64,000 nucleotides of DNA from Pseudomonas peradeniyensis (lineage in GTDB: Bacteria; Pseudomonadota; Gammaproteobacteria; Pseudomonadales; Pseudomonadaceae). The stretch spans positions 372,001 through 436,000 of the forward strand of contig NZ_JABWRJ020000002.1 of assembly GCF_014268935.2 (NCBI RefSeq), written 5' to 3'. The notes under the pieces are model-generated. The model worked only from the letters and a program-made list of their open reading frames with translations. It ran no database searches and was not told the origin of the DNA. Both the position numbers and the translations under genes were made by a program. Below, in pieces: positions 18,367 to 29,827 of this stretch (the first letter of the stretch is position 1; every line of letters starts with the position of its first letter).

Positions 18367-19680
18367 TTAGCGCCGCAGGCTATCGAGCAGCTTGTGCGTC
18401 GGATACCCATCCGCCGGCCAGCCCTGCGCCTGCTGCGCATTGCGGATCGCCTTGCGGGTATTGGCGCCGATGATCCCATCCGGATTACCTGCCTCATGCC
18501 CGTTGGCATTGAGCAAGGTCTGCAGCTCGATCCGCTCGCTGCGGCTCAGCGGCAGGTCCTCTTTCGGCCAGCTGCCGGCAATGAACCCCCATCCGGAGAA
18601 ACGATCCCCGAGCAGGCTGACCGCGAGCGCGTAGGACGACGAGTTGTTGTACTTGAGAATGGCGCGGAAGTTGTCCAGTACCAGGAACGCCGGCCCCTTG
18701 GCGCCCGCGGGCAGCAGCAGGGCGGCGGACAGCTGGCTGCTGCCGGTGGGCAGGGTGGTACCGGCTGGCAGCTTCACGCCCAGCTGCAGCCACTCGCTGA
18801 CGCTCTTGCGCTGGCTGCCATCGGCCAGCCAGTAGTCGAAACCGGCGGGCACCTGCACCTCGAAGCCCCAGGGTTGGCCACGTTTCCAGCCGGACGCCTG
18901 CAGGTAGTGCGCGGTGGACGCCAGGGCGTCGGCGGTGCTGTTCCAGATGTCGCGGCGGCCGTCACCGTCGAAGTCCACGGCGTGGGTCAGGTAGGTGGTC
19001 GGGATGAACTGGGTCTGACCCATGGCGCCGGCCCAGGAGCCGCGCATCGCGTCAGGCTGGATATCGCCGTTCTGCAGGATCTGCAGGGCGGCGATCAGCT
19101 GGTCCTGGGCGAACTGCGGACGGCGGCCCTCATAGGCCAGGGTGGCCAGCGAGCGGATCACCGACTTGCTGCCCTGGAACTGGCCGAAGTTGCTTTCCAT
19201 GCCCCATACCGAGACCAGAACCTGGCGATCGACACCGTAGCGCTGTTCGATGCGGGTCAGCAGATCGGCGTTCTGCTCGAGCAGTTTCTTGCCGTTGCGC
19301 ACGCGTAGCGGCGACAGGGCGCCGTCCAGGTACTCCCACACCGGGCGGGTGAATTCGGGTTGGCTGCGGTCGGCCTTGATCACGTCCATGTCCGGGGTGA
19401 CACCGAGGAAGGCGCGGTCGAACAGGCTGGCACTGATACCGGCTTGCAGGGCTTGCTGGCGGAAGCCGGCCTGCCATTGGGCGAAGGTCTGCAGGGGCTG
19501 GATTTCGCCGTTGGCCTCGGGCGTGGTGCCGGGCAGGGTGACGACGGGAGCGGGCTGGGCGGGCGCCAGCGGCAGGGCGTCGGCGGCGGTGGGTTTCTCG
19601 GCGCAGGCGACGAGCAGGATGAAGCTTGTGGCCGCGATCAGCTGGCGGGGTTGCCAGCGGAGAGTGAGACGAGAGGGCAT
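18367..19680 (-). CDS. Lytic murein transglycosylase with peptidoglycan-binding domain (MltB-type lipoprotein)
   Basis: This is a second GH103 enzyme in the window, 437 residues. It has a signal with lipobox (LVAC, Cys26), a catalytic segment VSVWGMESNFGQFQG with Glu162, the GAMGQTQFIPTTYLTHAVDFD segment, and a C-terminal peptidoglycan-binding type 1 domain (from about residue 375) that mltB lacks. It should act at the outer membrane on glycan strands. It lies 61 bases downstream of arfA on the same strand. Homologues in Pseudomonas carry various mlt/slt names; a specific symbol is not assigned. Confidence 0.93.
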   Translation of the reverse strand: MPSRLTLRWQPRQLIAATSFILLVACAEKPTAADALPLAPAQPAPVVTLPGTTPEANGEIQPLQTFAQWQAGFRQQALQAGISASLFDRAFLGVTPDMDVIKADRSQPEFTRPVWEYLDGALSPLRVRNGKKLLEQNADLLTRIEQRYGVDRQVLVSVWGMESNFGQFQGSKSVIRSLATLAYEGRRPQFAQDQLIAALQILQNGDIQPDAMRGSWAGAMGQTQFIPTTYLTHAVDFDGDGRRDIWNSTADALASTAHYLQASGWKRGQPWGFEVQVPAGFDYWLADGSQRKSVSEWLQLGVKLPAGTTLPTGSSQLSAALLLPAGAKGPAFLVLDNFRAILKYNNSSSYALAVSLLGDRFSGWGFIAGSWPKEDLPLSRSERIELQTLLNANGHEAGNPDGIIGANTRKAIRNAQQAQGWPADGYPTHKLLDSLRR

Positions 19681-19741
19681 GCACAGATCCAGAATTGCAG
19701 GTCAGGTGCCGACCATACCATGCCTGCGCATTTCATGCCTT

Positions 19742-19906
19742 TCATGCCGCCATAAAGCAGGAAGCCTCCCAATCTCTCGATTGGAAGGCTTCGCGGCGGT
19801 AGCTGCCTTTGCCTTTTTCCGGTCGTTCCTGGCGGCAGCGGAACAGCGGTTGGGCGACGATGGACTTGGCCTTGTTGGGGCCGTGCTTTTTCGGCTTTTT
19901 GCTCAT
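19742..19906 (-). CDS. arfA: Alternative ribosome-rescue factor A
   Basis: A 54-residue basic protein is encoded here (starts MSKKPKKHGP). It carries the ArfA signature: PLFRCRQERPEKGKGSYRR at residues 20-38, then RDWEAS at 44-49, matching E. coli ArfA PLFRxR, KGKGSYxR and NWEAS. ArfA recruits RF2 to ribosomes stalled on non-stop mRNA when tmRNA is lacking. A 32-base hairpin lies inside the coding region over codons for residues 39-49. In E. coli a similar hairpin makes arfA mRNA end without a stop codon, so that tmRNA normally destroys the product. A CACC-rich leader precedes the ATG. The gene is short and easily missed. Confidence 0.9.
   Translation of the reverse strand: MSKKPKKHGPNKAKSIVAQPLFRCRQERPEKGKGSYRREAFQSRDWEASCFMAA
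19761..19792 (-). terminator. Hairpin inside arfA coding region
   Basis: On the coding strand GAAGCCTTCCAATC pairs with GATTGGGAGGCTTC around a GAGA tetraloop, 14 base pairs with one G-T pair. A weak CTGCTTT tract follows. It could act as an intrinsic terminator or RNase III site giving non-stop arfA mRNA. Confidence 0.75.
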
Positions 19907-19994
19907 GGTGGATTCCCGGTGTGGGTGGATGGCGGGCGCACTTTAGGCTTGTAGCACTACGTGAGCCAATTGATTGTGTTTATGGTGGCGGGCC

Positions 19995-20021
19995 TCATCG
20001 CGGGTCAAGCCCGCTCCCACG
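19995..20021. repeat. Single REP element, family A
   Basis: One CATCGCGGGTCAAGCCCGC copy followed by TCCCACGG, just downstream of the holA stop; no second inverted copy is seen. Confidence 0.65.
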
Positions 20022-20036
20022 GTGCCGCGATGGGTT

Positions 20037-21074
20037 TTACTCGGCAGGCAGTGCTAATCGCTGTCCGGCCATCAGCAGCGACAAGCGCGCCAGGCTGGTC
20101 CAGGGTGAGCCCTCAGCCTGACCCTTGATCTGCGCATCGATACGCTGGGCATCCTGCAGCAGCATGGCCCAGCGCTGCGCAGAGAGGCGCTGCAAGGCCT
20201 TGCTCACCAATGGACGGCGCTTGTCCCAGACAGGCGGCCGTGCCTGACTGAATGCCTTGTCCAGTGGCACACCCTGGCTGAACTGCTGTGCAAGCCCCGC
20301 CAGCAGGCGCAGCTCGCGGGCCAGGGCCCAGAGAATCACCGGTGGTTCGACGCCTTCGCCGCGCAGCCCTTCGAGCATGCGCAGGGCGTGGGCTGCCTCG
20401 CCGTTCAGAATGGCATCCACCAGGCCGAAGACATCGAAGCGGGCGCTGTCAGCGACGGCGGCCTGGACGGTCTCCACAGTGATCTGGTTGCCCTCGGCCA
20501 GCAGCTTGAGCTTCTCGATCTCCTGGGCGGCGGCCAGCAGGTTGCCCTCGACCCGGGCGGCGATCAGGTCGACGGCGTCGCGCTGGGCCGACAGGCCGGC
20601 CTGGGACAGGCGCTGGTTGATCCACTGCGGCAACTGCTGAGCGTCCACCGGCCAGATCTGGATGAACTGGCAGTGGGTGCCTTCGATCAGGGCCTTGCCC
20701 CACTTGGTCTTCTGCGCGCTGCCGTCGAGCTTGGGCAGGCTGATCAGCAACAGCGTGTCCTCGGCCGGGTTGGCGCAGTACTCCATCAGCGCGGCGGCAC
20801 CCTTGTCGCCGGGTTTTCCCGAGGGCAGGCGCAGTTCCAGCAGGCGGCGCTGGGCGAACAGCGACAGGCTGGCACCGGCCAGCAGCAGGTTGCCCCAATC
20901 GAAGTTGGCGTCGGCGCTGAACACCTGGCGTTCGTCGTAGCCTTGCTGGCGAGCGGCGCCGCGGATGGCGTCGGCGGCCTCCTGGCACAGCAGCGGGTCG
21001 TCGCCGCTGACGATGTAGACGGGCGCCAGCTTGCCTTGCAGGTGCTTGTTGAGTTGGGCGGGAGCGAGCTTCAT
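20037..21074 (-). CDS. holA: DNA polymerase III subunit delta
   Basis: HolA is the delta subunit of the clamp loader, the wrench that opens the beta sliding clamp. The 345-residue protein has the family N-terminus (MKLAPAQLNKHLQGKLAPVYIVSGDDPLL), the LLLISLPKLDGSAQKTKW strand and an all-alpha C-terminal collar domain. It follows lptE by 37 bases in the conserved leuS-lptE-holA order, so the three are probably one operon. A perfect 19-base palindrome occupies the space just before its start codon, and no good Shine-Dalgarno is visible. Confidence 0.95.
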   Translation of the reverse strand: MKLAPAQLNKHLQGKLAPVYIVSGDDPLLCQEAADAIRGAARQQGYDERQVFSADANFDWGNLLLAGASLSLFAQRRLLELRLPSGKPGDKGAAALMEYCANPAEDTLLLISLPKLDGSAQKTKWGKALIEGTHCQFIQIWPVDAQQLPQWINQRLSQAGLSAQRDAVDLIAARVEGNLLAAAQEIEKLKLLAEGNQITVETVQAAVADSARFDVFGLVDAILNGEAAHALRMLEGLRGEGVEPPVILWALARELRLLAGLAQQFSQGVPLDKAFSQARPPVWDKRRPLVSKALQRLSAQRWAMLLQDAQRIDAQIKGQAEGSPWTSLARLSLLMAGQRLALPAE

Positions 21075-21084
21075 GAGGAGAGGC

Positions 21085-21103
21085 GGGGCACCTCAGGTGC
21101 CCC
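21085..21103. other. Perfect palindrome immediately upstream of holA
   Basis: GGGGCACCTCAGGTGCCCC is a perfect 19-base palindrome, ending 10 bases before the holA start codon. In the leuS-lptE-holA mRNA it would form a hairpin next to the ribosome-binding region; no T-run follows. Confidence 0.6.
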
Positions 21104-21111
21104 GTTCAGGC

Positions 21112-21717
21112 TCAGGGAGCCGGGACTTCCAGCGGCGATTGCTGGGGCGTCTCGTCCTGGATGCGTTGGGCTTCCTGGAGGGCGCGGGCCTCGGCCTTGG
21201 CACGTTCGTCAGCCTTGCGCTGAAGGTCGTCCAGGCGTGCCGGGGTCAGTTGCTGCAGGCGAACCATCATGCCTTGTACCAGGTCGCGACGCATTTCCTG
21301 GCGGACCTGGGTCGCTTCCTGGCCCGAACCGTTGATGTTGTTGCCGTCATACACGTAGTACTTCTGCACCTGCAGCTTGTCTTCCAGCAGAACGGTGTCG
21401 TTCTGGCCTTCGACCACATAGTTCAACACGGTGGTCAGCTCGTACTCGGCCGAGCGGTTGCCGCCGGTGTAGGTTGCGGCGCGCTGGGTCTCCTGCTCAT
21501 CGGTGAGCACGAGCTTGTACGGTGCGCCGGTATAGACCTTCACGCCACTGTTCTGCAGAGTGCGGCGCAGCTGGGTAACCGTTTCGCCATAGGCGTTGCG
21601 TGCGCTGAGGTCCAGTTCCTTGATGGTCAGCTCGGTGGTGCCGGTGCCGCGCAGCTGGAAACCGCAGGCGCTGAGCAGGACAGCCAGGCCTATTACCAGC
21701 AGATTGCGTTTGATCAT
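21112..21717 (-). CDS. lptE: LPS-assembly lipoprotein LptE
   Basis: LptE plugs the LptD barrel and helps insert lipopolysaccharide into the outer membrane. The 201-residue protein has a signal with lipobox LLSAC (Cys18) directly followed by GFQLRG, the classic LptE start of the mature protein. The C-terminus is a Glu/Ala/Gln-rich tail. It lies between leuS and holA, the conserved arrangement. Confidence 0.94.
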   Translation of the reverse strand: MIKRNLLVIGLAVLLSACGFQLRGTGTTELTIKELDLSARNAYGETVTQLRRTLQNSGVKVYTGAPYKLVLTDEQETQRAATYTGGNRSAEYELTTVLNYVVEGQNDTVLLEDKLQVQKYYVYDGNNINGSGQEATQVRQEMRRDLVQGMMVRLQQLTPARLDDLQRKADERAKAEARALQEAQRIQDETPQQSPLEVPAP

Positions 21718-21746
21718 GTGTGTTGCTCCCTCGTGGACCGATTACG

Positions 21747-21773
21747 CCCGCCTGCAGGGTGTGCAGGCGGGCG
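21747..21773. other. Hairpin between leuS and lptE
   Basis: CGCCCGCCTGC and GCAGGCGGGCG face each other around a short loop in the 62-base gap. There is no T-run, so it is more likely a processing or stability structure than a terminator. Confidence 0.5.
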
Positions 21774-21779
21774 TTGCCA

Positions 21780-24461
<2,682 letters not shown>

Positions 24462-24626
24462 TTATGAGAGTGAACGCCGTAGCATACATGAGCGCCGCGC
24501 GTCGTGGGAAACCCTGATTGCATCGCCCGTCGCGCGGGCCGTTGGTCGCGGCGCCCGGCCGCTTTTGCGAGTGACGCTAAGCTCATCTGTGGGGGGAGAT
24601 ATTCTTACCTTCAATGAGGTGAACGG

Positions 24627-24941
24627 ATGGGAGAGTCGCAACTAACCGCAAACAAGCCGGAGCTCTACGAACGCCTGATCGACCGCCTGGGCCTGGCACT
24701 GGAAGTAGCCCGGACCTCGGTGCGATTGCGCGACGAGATGCCTGCCGAACTGGAGTTGCGTGGCCTGAGCCATGCCGAGTTCGAAGTCATCAAGGCTTAT
24801 CTGGAATCCCTTCCGGAGGGCCGTTTTGCCAGTGCCGGTGCCTACCCGCAACCGGAGCCATCCTCGGCCAGGATTGTCTGGCTCAAGGACCGCAAGCGCT
24901 CCGGCGCCCCAGCCAGCTCCAGGACGTTGCCGTCCCGATAG
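24627..24941 (+). CDS. Hypothetical small protein
   Basis: A 104-residue product with an AGGTGA ribosome site before the ATG and codon use like its neighbours. Residues 1-65 are predicted helical and charged (repeated Leu with Arg/Glu, e.g. LGLALEVARTSVRLRDEMP), and the tail is Pro/Ser/Arg rich. No signal peptide, membrane segment or known motif is seen. It lies in the gap between leuS (divergent) and the YdcF-type gene. I do not recognise the family. Confidence 0.6.
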   Translation: MGESQLTANKPELYERLIDRLGLALEVARTSVRLRDEMPAELELRGLSHAEFEVIKAYLESLPEGRFASAGAYPQPEPSSARIVWLKDRKRSGAPASSRTLPSR

Positions 24942-25067
24942 CCGTTCAGGGTTGCAGGCGCGGATCGACGCGCCGGCTTTTCGCAATGCACGCATCGATC
25001 GGCGCCGGTTGCCCTTGAGGCCCGGTGCCGATCCTCTTAGGCTGCACGCCTTCCATGGAGGTGTGTG

Positions 25068-25829
25068 ATGCCGATTCGCTTTTTCATCAAACAATGGCTG
25101 ATGCCGCCCGGCATCCTGTTCCTGCTGTTGCTGGCTGCCTGGTGGTGGCGCCGTCGCCGTCCGCGCCTGGCGGCGGCCTGCTTTGCCCTGGGCTTGGGTG
25201 GCTTGTGGCTGATGAGCCTGCCGCTGACCGTCGAGCAGGTGGCTCGGGCCCTTGAGACAGAACCTGCGTTGACAGCGAATGGATGGGCGGACCTGGCGGC
25301 CAGGGCCGATGCCATTGTGGTCCTGGGGGCCGGGCGCGAGCGCGGTGATCCCGCGTGGGCAGGCACCGATCAACCGACCTACGTGGCGCTCGAGCGCATG
25401 CGCTATGCCGCCCAGCTGGCCAAGGCCTCGGGTTTACCAGTCCTGACCAGCGGTGGCTTGCACTATGGCACACCGCCCAGCGAGGCTCAGCTGATGGCTG
25501 ATCGGCTGCAGGCCGACTTCGGTGTGAAGGTCACCTGGAAGGAGGAAGCCAGCCGTACCACCTGGGAAAACGCCGAGTTCAGTGCCAAGGTGTTGCAGCC
25601 GCTGGGCATCCGGCGTGTGGTGGTGGTGACCCAGGCCTGGCACATGCAGCGTTCGCGCTGGAGCTTCGAGCGGGCCGGATTCGAGGTGGTGCCGGCGCCG
25701 GTGGGCTTCCTGGGGCGCGAACATGCGCGGCCGTTCGCCGGTTTGCTGCCGGAAAACCGGGCCATGTGGCAGAGCGGCCAGTTGCTGAACGAGGTGGTGG
25801 GGTTGCTGGGGTATCGGTTGTTTTACTGA
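25068..25829 (+). CDS. YdcF/ElyC family (DUF218) protein
   Basis: The 253-residue protein has two N-terminal membrane segments (about residues 12-22 and 33-48), then a DUF218 domain with DAIVVLGAGRERGD, GLPVLTSGGLH and the late ASRTTWENAEFS and VVVTQAWHMQRSRWSFERAG motifs. E. coli ElyC of this family influences undecaprenyl-phosphate use and envelope integrity; the function here is inferred from that. GGAG lies seven bases before the ATG at 25068. A REP pair follows the stop. Confidence 0.87.
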   Translation: MPIRFFIKQWLMPPGILFLLLLAAWWWRRRRPRLAAACFALGLGGLWLMSLPLTVEQVARALETEPALTANGWADLAARADAIVVLGAGRERGDPAWAGTDQPTYVALERMRYAAQLAKASGLPVLTSGGLHYGTPPSEAQLMADRLQADFGVKVTWKEEASRTTWENAEFSAKVLQPLGIRRVVVVTQAWHMQRSRWSFERAGFEVVPAPVGFLGREHARPFAGLLPENRAMWQSGQLLNEVVGLLGYRLFY

Positions 25830-25842
25830 TGCCCGCCGGCCT

Positions 25843-25962
25843 TTGTAGGAGCGGCCTTGTGTCGCGAAAGGGCCGCAAAGCGGCCCCGCGATCTGTGCAT
25901 GTATGCCAATACCCCGGGGCTGCTTCGCAGCCCTTTCGCGGCACAAGGCCGCTCCTACAGGG
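25843..25962. repeat. REP palindrome pair, family B
   Basis: Two inverted copies of GTAGGAGCGGCCTTGTGTCG...GGGCCGCAAAGCGGCCCC between the convergent YdcF-type gene and lnt. Confidence 0.85.
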
Positions 25963-25970
25963 GGCGTCGA

Positions 25971-27488
25971 TCAGACGGTCTTGGCGATACGCCCGGCCAG
26001 CAGCGCCCAGCCCAGCAACAGTACACAGACAATCGCCAGCGGCCACGAGCGCCATTGCAGGTAAGGCGTCAGCTGCTGCATCGGCACCACCTCGCCATAC
26101 AGCACGGCCCGCTGGAACTGCGGGATCTGCGCGGTGATCCTGCCGAACGGGTCGATCAGCGCCGTCACGCCGTTGTTGGTGGCGCGGATCATCCAGCGGC
26201 CGGCTTCCAGTGCCCGCATCTGGGCCATCTGCAGGTGCTGCAGCGGGCCGATCGAGGTACCGAACCAGGTGTCGTTACTGATGGTCAGCAGCAGGTCGGA
26301 GCGTGCGGCAAGGCTTGCGGCGAACTCGGGATAGACCACTTCGTAGCAGATGTACGGGGCCACCTGGTAACCCTTGGCCTGTAGCAGTGGCTGGTCCTCA
26401 GGGCCGCGGGCGAAGTCCGACATCGGCAAATTGAAGAACTCGATCAGGCCGCGCAGCATGTCCTGCAGCGGCACGTACTCGCCGAATGGCACCAGCTTCT
26501 GCTTGAGGTAGGTGCCGTCGCCTTCGCCGGCCACGGTGATGCCGTTGAAGTAGCGGCGCTGGTGGTGGACCATCTGCCGCACCGGCACCCCGGTGATCAG
26601 CGCCGAGTTCCGTTCGGCGGCAAAGGTGCCCATCATGTCGATGTAGCCCTGGGCCTGGTCCTTGAGCACCGGCACGGCGGTTTCCGGCCAGACCAGCAGG
26701 TCGACGGGTTTCGAGCTGAAGCTCATGTCGCGGTACAGTGCCAGTTGCGCATTGACGTGCGCCGGGTCCCATTTCAGGTCCTGCTCGACGTTGCCCTGCA
26801 GGGCGGCGACCTTCAGCGGATCGCCCGCCGGCTTGGTCCAGGCGTGGTCCTTGAGGGCCAGGCCGAGGATCCACGGCGCCACCAGCAACACCGCGCCGAC
26901 GGCCAGGAATGAACGGCGTTCACGCAGGCGGTACAGGTTGCACAGCAAGGCGGCGCTCAAGGCCAGGACGAAGGACACCAGCCATACGCCGCCCAGCGGG
27001 GCGAGGCCGGCGAGCGGGCCGTCAAGTTGGCTGTAGCCGGCGTACAGCCAGGGGAAACCGGTGAGGAACCAGCCGCGGAAGGCCTCCTGCAGCAACCACA
27101 GGGCGGCGAAGCACAGGGCATCGGCCAGTGGTGCTTCGTCGCGGCGCAGCCAGCGTGCCCACAGCCAGGCGGGCAAGGCGAAGAAGAACGCCAGGCAGGC
27201 GAAGAACGCCAGCAGCAGGGCGATCGCCAGCAGCGGCGAGGCGCCGCCGTAGGTGTTCATGCTGACGTAGATCCACCAGGTGCCGGCGCCATAGAGGCCG
27301 AAGCCGAAGCACCAGCCACGGCCCAGGGCCTGGCGCGGCGTCAGTTCGCGCAGGCCGGCGTAGAACAGGGCGATGGACAGGATGGCCAGCGGCCAGACGT
27401 CGAACGGCGCCAGGGCCAGGAGGGTGGAAGCGCCGGCCGCCATGGCCAGCAGGTTACCGGGCCAGCCGGGGCGGGTGATCCAGCGCAT
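25971..27488 (-). CDS. lnt: Apolipoprotein N-acyltransferase
   Basis: Lnt adds the third acyl chain to the N-terminal Cys of lipoproteins, the last step of their maturation. The 505-residue protein has about six N-terminal membrane segments and a periplasmic nitrilase domain with the catalytic triad Glu269 (LLVWPETAVP), Lys329 (TYLKQKLVPFGEY) and Cys381 (APYICYEVVYP). It follows corC by eight bases. Many lipoproteins in this window (RlpA, LptE, OsmE, the lytic transglycosylase) are expected substrates. Confidence 0.96.
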   Translation of the reverse strand: MRWITRPGWPGNLLAMAAGASTLLALAPFDVWPLAILSIALFYAGLRELTPRQALGRGWCFGFGLYGAGTWWIYVSMNTYGGASPLLAIALLLAFFACLAFFFALPAWLWARWLRRDEAPLADALCFAALWLLQEAFRGWFLTGFPWLYAGYSQLDGPLAGLAPLGGVWLVSFVLALSAALLCNLYRLRERRSFLAVGAVLLVAPWILGLALKDHAWTKPAGDPLKVAALQGNVEQDLKWDPAHVNAQLALYRDMSFSSKPVDLLVWPETAVPVLKDQAQGYIDMMGTFAAERNSALITGVPVRQMVHHQRRYFNGITVAGEGDGTYLKQKLVPFGEYVPLQDMLRGLIEFFNLPMSDFARGPEDQPLLQAKGYQVAPYICYEVVYPEFAASLAARSDLLLTISNDTWFGTSIGPLQHLQMAQMRALEAGRWMIRATNNGVTALIDPFGRITAQIPQFQRAVLYGEVVPMQQLTPYLQWRSWPLAIVCVLLLGWALLAGRIAKTV

Positions 27489-27496
27489 TTTCGTCC

Positions 27497-28336
27497 TTAA
27501 CGGTTGATCGGGGTCAGGCGCAGCAAGTGTATCCGCCGGCTGTCGGCGTTGAGAATACGGAAGCGGTAGCCGCCGATCTCGGTGGTTTCGTTGCGCTTGG
27601 GCAGGTGGCCGAAGGCGCTCATCACCAGGCCGCCGACGGTGTCGAATTCGTCATCGGAGAATTCGCTGTCGAAGAACCCGTTGAAGTTCTCGATCGGGGT
27701 CAGTGCCTTGACCAGGAAGTCGCCACTGGGCAGCGGCTTGATGTAGCTGTCTTCCTCGACATCGTGCTCGTCCTCGATATCGCCGACGATCTGTTCGAGC
27801 ACATCCTCGATGGTCACCAGGCCCGCCACGCCGCCGTACTCGTCGATGACGATGGCCATGTGGTTGTGGTTGGCGCGGAACTCGCGCAGCAGCACGTTCA
27901 GGCGCTTGGACTCGGGCACGAAGGTGGCCGGGCGCAGCAGGTCCTTGATGTTGAAGCTGTCGCCGTTCTCCTTGAGGATCAGCGGCAGCAGGTCCTTGGC
28001 GAGCAGGATGCCGAGCACATCGTCATGGCTTTCGCCGATCACCGGGTAGCGCGAGTGCGCGGCGTCGATCACCGCCGGCAGGAACTCGCGCGGCGACTGG
28101 CTAGCCTTGATACTGATCATCTGCGAGCGCGGCACCATGATGTCGCGCACCTGTAGGTCGGCGACCTGGATGGCGCCTTCGACGATGGTCAGCGCTTCGC
28201 TGTCGAGCAGCTTGTTCTGATGGGCTTCGCGCAGCAGCTCGAGGAGCTCCTGGCGGTTTTTCGGCTCATGGGCAAAAGCCTGGGTCAGTTTGCCCAGCCA
28301 GGACTTTTGCCCGTTGCTCGATCGGTCTTCGCTCAT
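27497..28336 (-). CDS. corC: CBS-domain CorC/HlyC family protein
   Basis: The 279-residue protein lacks the DUF21 membrane domain of larger family members. It has two CBS domains (starting near VRDIMVPRSQM and after FVPESKRLNVLL) and a C-terminal CorC_HlyC domain (GGLVMSAFGHLPKRNE). YbeX/CorC proteins have been linked to magnesium/cobalt efflux and, more recently, to ribosome metabolism; the precise role is unsettled. It lies between ybeY and lnt as in E. coli. Confidence 0.94.
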   Translation of the reverse strand: MSEDRSSNGQKSWLGKLTQAFAHEPKNRQELLELLREAHQNKLLDSEALTIVEGAIQVADLQVRDIMVPRSQMISIKASQSPREFLPAVIDAAHSRYPVIGESHDDVLGILLAKDLLPLILKENGDSFNIKDLLRPATFVPESKRLNVLLREFRANHNHMAIVIDEYGGVAGLVTIEDVLEQIVGDIEDEHDVEEDSYIKPLPSGDFLVKALTPIENFNGFFDSEFSDDEFDTVGGLVMSAFGHLPKRNETTEIGGYRFRILNADSRRIHLLRLTPINR

Positions 28337-28362
28337 GGCGGTTACTCGTGATCCTTGCAGTG

Positions 28363-28836
28363 TCAGTGTGTGATTGAATCGGTTTCGTCGTCGGCGTAAG
28401 GGTCCGGGTGACCCAGTTCGGCCAGCAATTCTTGTTCCAGCGCTTCCATTTCCTCGGCTTCATCGTCTTCGATGTGGTCGTAGCCGAGCAGGTGCAGGCA
28501 GCCGTGGATGACCAGGTGCGCCCAATGCGCCTCGAGCGCCTTGCCCTGTTCGCGGGCTTCGCGCTCGACCACCGGCACGCAGATCACCAGGTCACCCAGC
28601 AGCGGGATGTCGAGCAGGTCGTCGGGAACGTCGGCGGGGAAGGACAGCACGTTCGTCGCGTAATCCTTGTGCCGGTAGGTGTGGTTCAGCTCGCGGCCTT
28701 CGGCTTCGTCGACCAGGCGAATGGTCATTTCCGAGTCGGCGGTGCGCTGGCGCAGGGCAAGTTCGCACCAGCGGCGGAAGGCGGCGTCATCGGGGGCTGC
28801 GGCGTCCGTGGCCCGTTGCAGGTCGAGTTCAAGCAT
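28363..28836 (-). CDS. ybeY: Endoribonuclease YbeY
   Basis: YbeY is a zinc-dependent RNase needed for 16S rRNA 3'-end maturation and ribosome quality control. The 157-residue protein carries the [11 protein letters not shown] motif with zinc ligands His111, His115 and His121, and the upstream [14 protein letters not shown] segment. Its start overlaps the phoH stop by eight bases, so translation is coupled. Confidence 0.96.
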   Translation of the reverse strand: MLELDLQRATDAAAPDDAAFRRWCELALRQRTADSEMTIRLVDEAEGRELNHTYRHKDYATNVLSFPADVPDDLLDIPLLGDLVICVPVVEREAREQGKALEAHWAHLVIHGCLHLLGYDHIEDDEAEEMEALEQELLAELGHPDPYADDETDSITH

Positions 28837-29827
28837 CTTTGCCGGGTGCCTCGGGCTTCGACTGACGGGCTTCGAAGCGGTCGTAGGCTTCGACGATACG
28901 CTGCACCAATGGATGGCGCACCACGTCCTTGGGCTGGAAATGGGTGAAGCTGATGCCCGGTACGTCCTTGAGCACCTCGATCACGTGGGCCAGGCCCGAC
29001 TTGGTGCCGCGTGGCAGGTCGACCTGGGTGATGTCGCCAGTGATCACCGCGGTCGAGCCGAAGCCGATGCGGGTGAGGAACATCTTCATCTGCTCGAGGG
29101 TGGTGTTCTGGCTTTCGTCGAGGATGATGAAGCTGTTGTTCAGGGTGCGGCCGCGCATGTAGGCCAGCGGCGCGATCTCGATCACCTGGCGCTCGATCAG
29201 CTTGGCCACGTGCTCGAAACCGAGCATCTCGTAGAGCGCGTCGTAGAGCGGGCGCAGATACGGGTCGATTTTCTGGGCCAGGTCGCCGGGCAGGAAACCG
29301 AGCTTTTCGCCGGCCTCGACCGCCGGGCGCACCAGCAGGATGCGGCGCACCTGTTCGCGCTCCAGCGCATCGACCGCGCAGGCCACGGCCAGGTAGGTCT
29401 TGCCGGTACCGGCCGGGCCGATGCCGAAGTTGATGTCGTTGGCCAGGATTTCCTTGACGTAGCGCTGCTGGTTGACGCCGCGCGGACGGATGTTGCCCTT
29501 GCGCGTGCGCAGCGAGACGCTGACTTCGTTGACCGCCGGGTTCTCGAGGGTCTCGACCGTCGATTCCTGGAGATAGAGATGGACCGTTTCCGGCGACAGG
29601 TCGGTGGCCTTGGCCTCGCGATAGAGGCGGCGCAGCAACTGTTCGGCGGCGGAGGTGGTCTTGGGTTCGCCAATCAGTTCGAACTGGTTGCCGCGGTTGC
29701 GGATCTCGATGGCCAGGCGTTGTTCGATCAGGCGCAAGTGCTCGTCGAACTGGCCGCACAGGTTGGCGAAACGATGGGCCTCGAAGGGCTCGAGGATGAA
29801 GCGATGGGGTTGTATGGGTGCGTTCAA
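28829..29827 (-). CDS. ybeZ: PhoH-like ATPase (YbeZ)
   Basis: This P-loop NTPase of the PhoH family partners YbeY in ribosome maturation. The 332-residue protein has Walker A GPAGTGKT, the Walker B-like [11 protein letters not shown] segment and the later [18 protein letters not shown] segment. The start is a TTG at 29827, in line with the family N-terminus; no upstream ATG is in frame. In E. coli and P. aeruginosa miaB lies directly upstream of this gene, but here the upstream 180 bases hold no miaB sequence. Confidence 0.95.
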   Translation of the reverse strand: MNAPIQPHRFILEPFEAHRFANLCGQFDEHLRLIEQRLAIEIRNRGNQFELIGEPKTTSAAEQLLRRLYREAKATDLSPETVHLYLQESTVETLENPAVNEVSVSLRTRKGNIRPRGVNQQRYVKEILANDINFGIGPAGTGKTYLAVACAVDALEREQVRRILLVRPAVEAGEKLGFLPGDLAQKIDPYLRPLYDALYEMLGFEHVAKLIERQVIEIAPLAYMRGRTLNNSFIILDESQNTTLEQMKMFLTRIGFGSTAVITGDITQVDLPRGTKSGLAHVIEVLKDVPGISFTHFQPKDVVRHPLVQRIVEAYDRFEARQSKPEAPGKDA

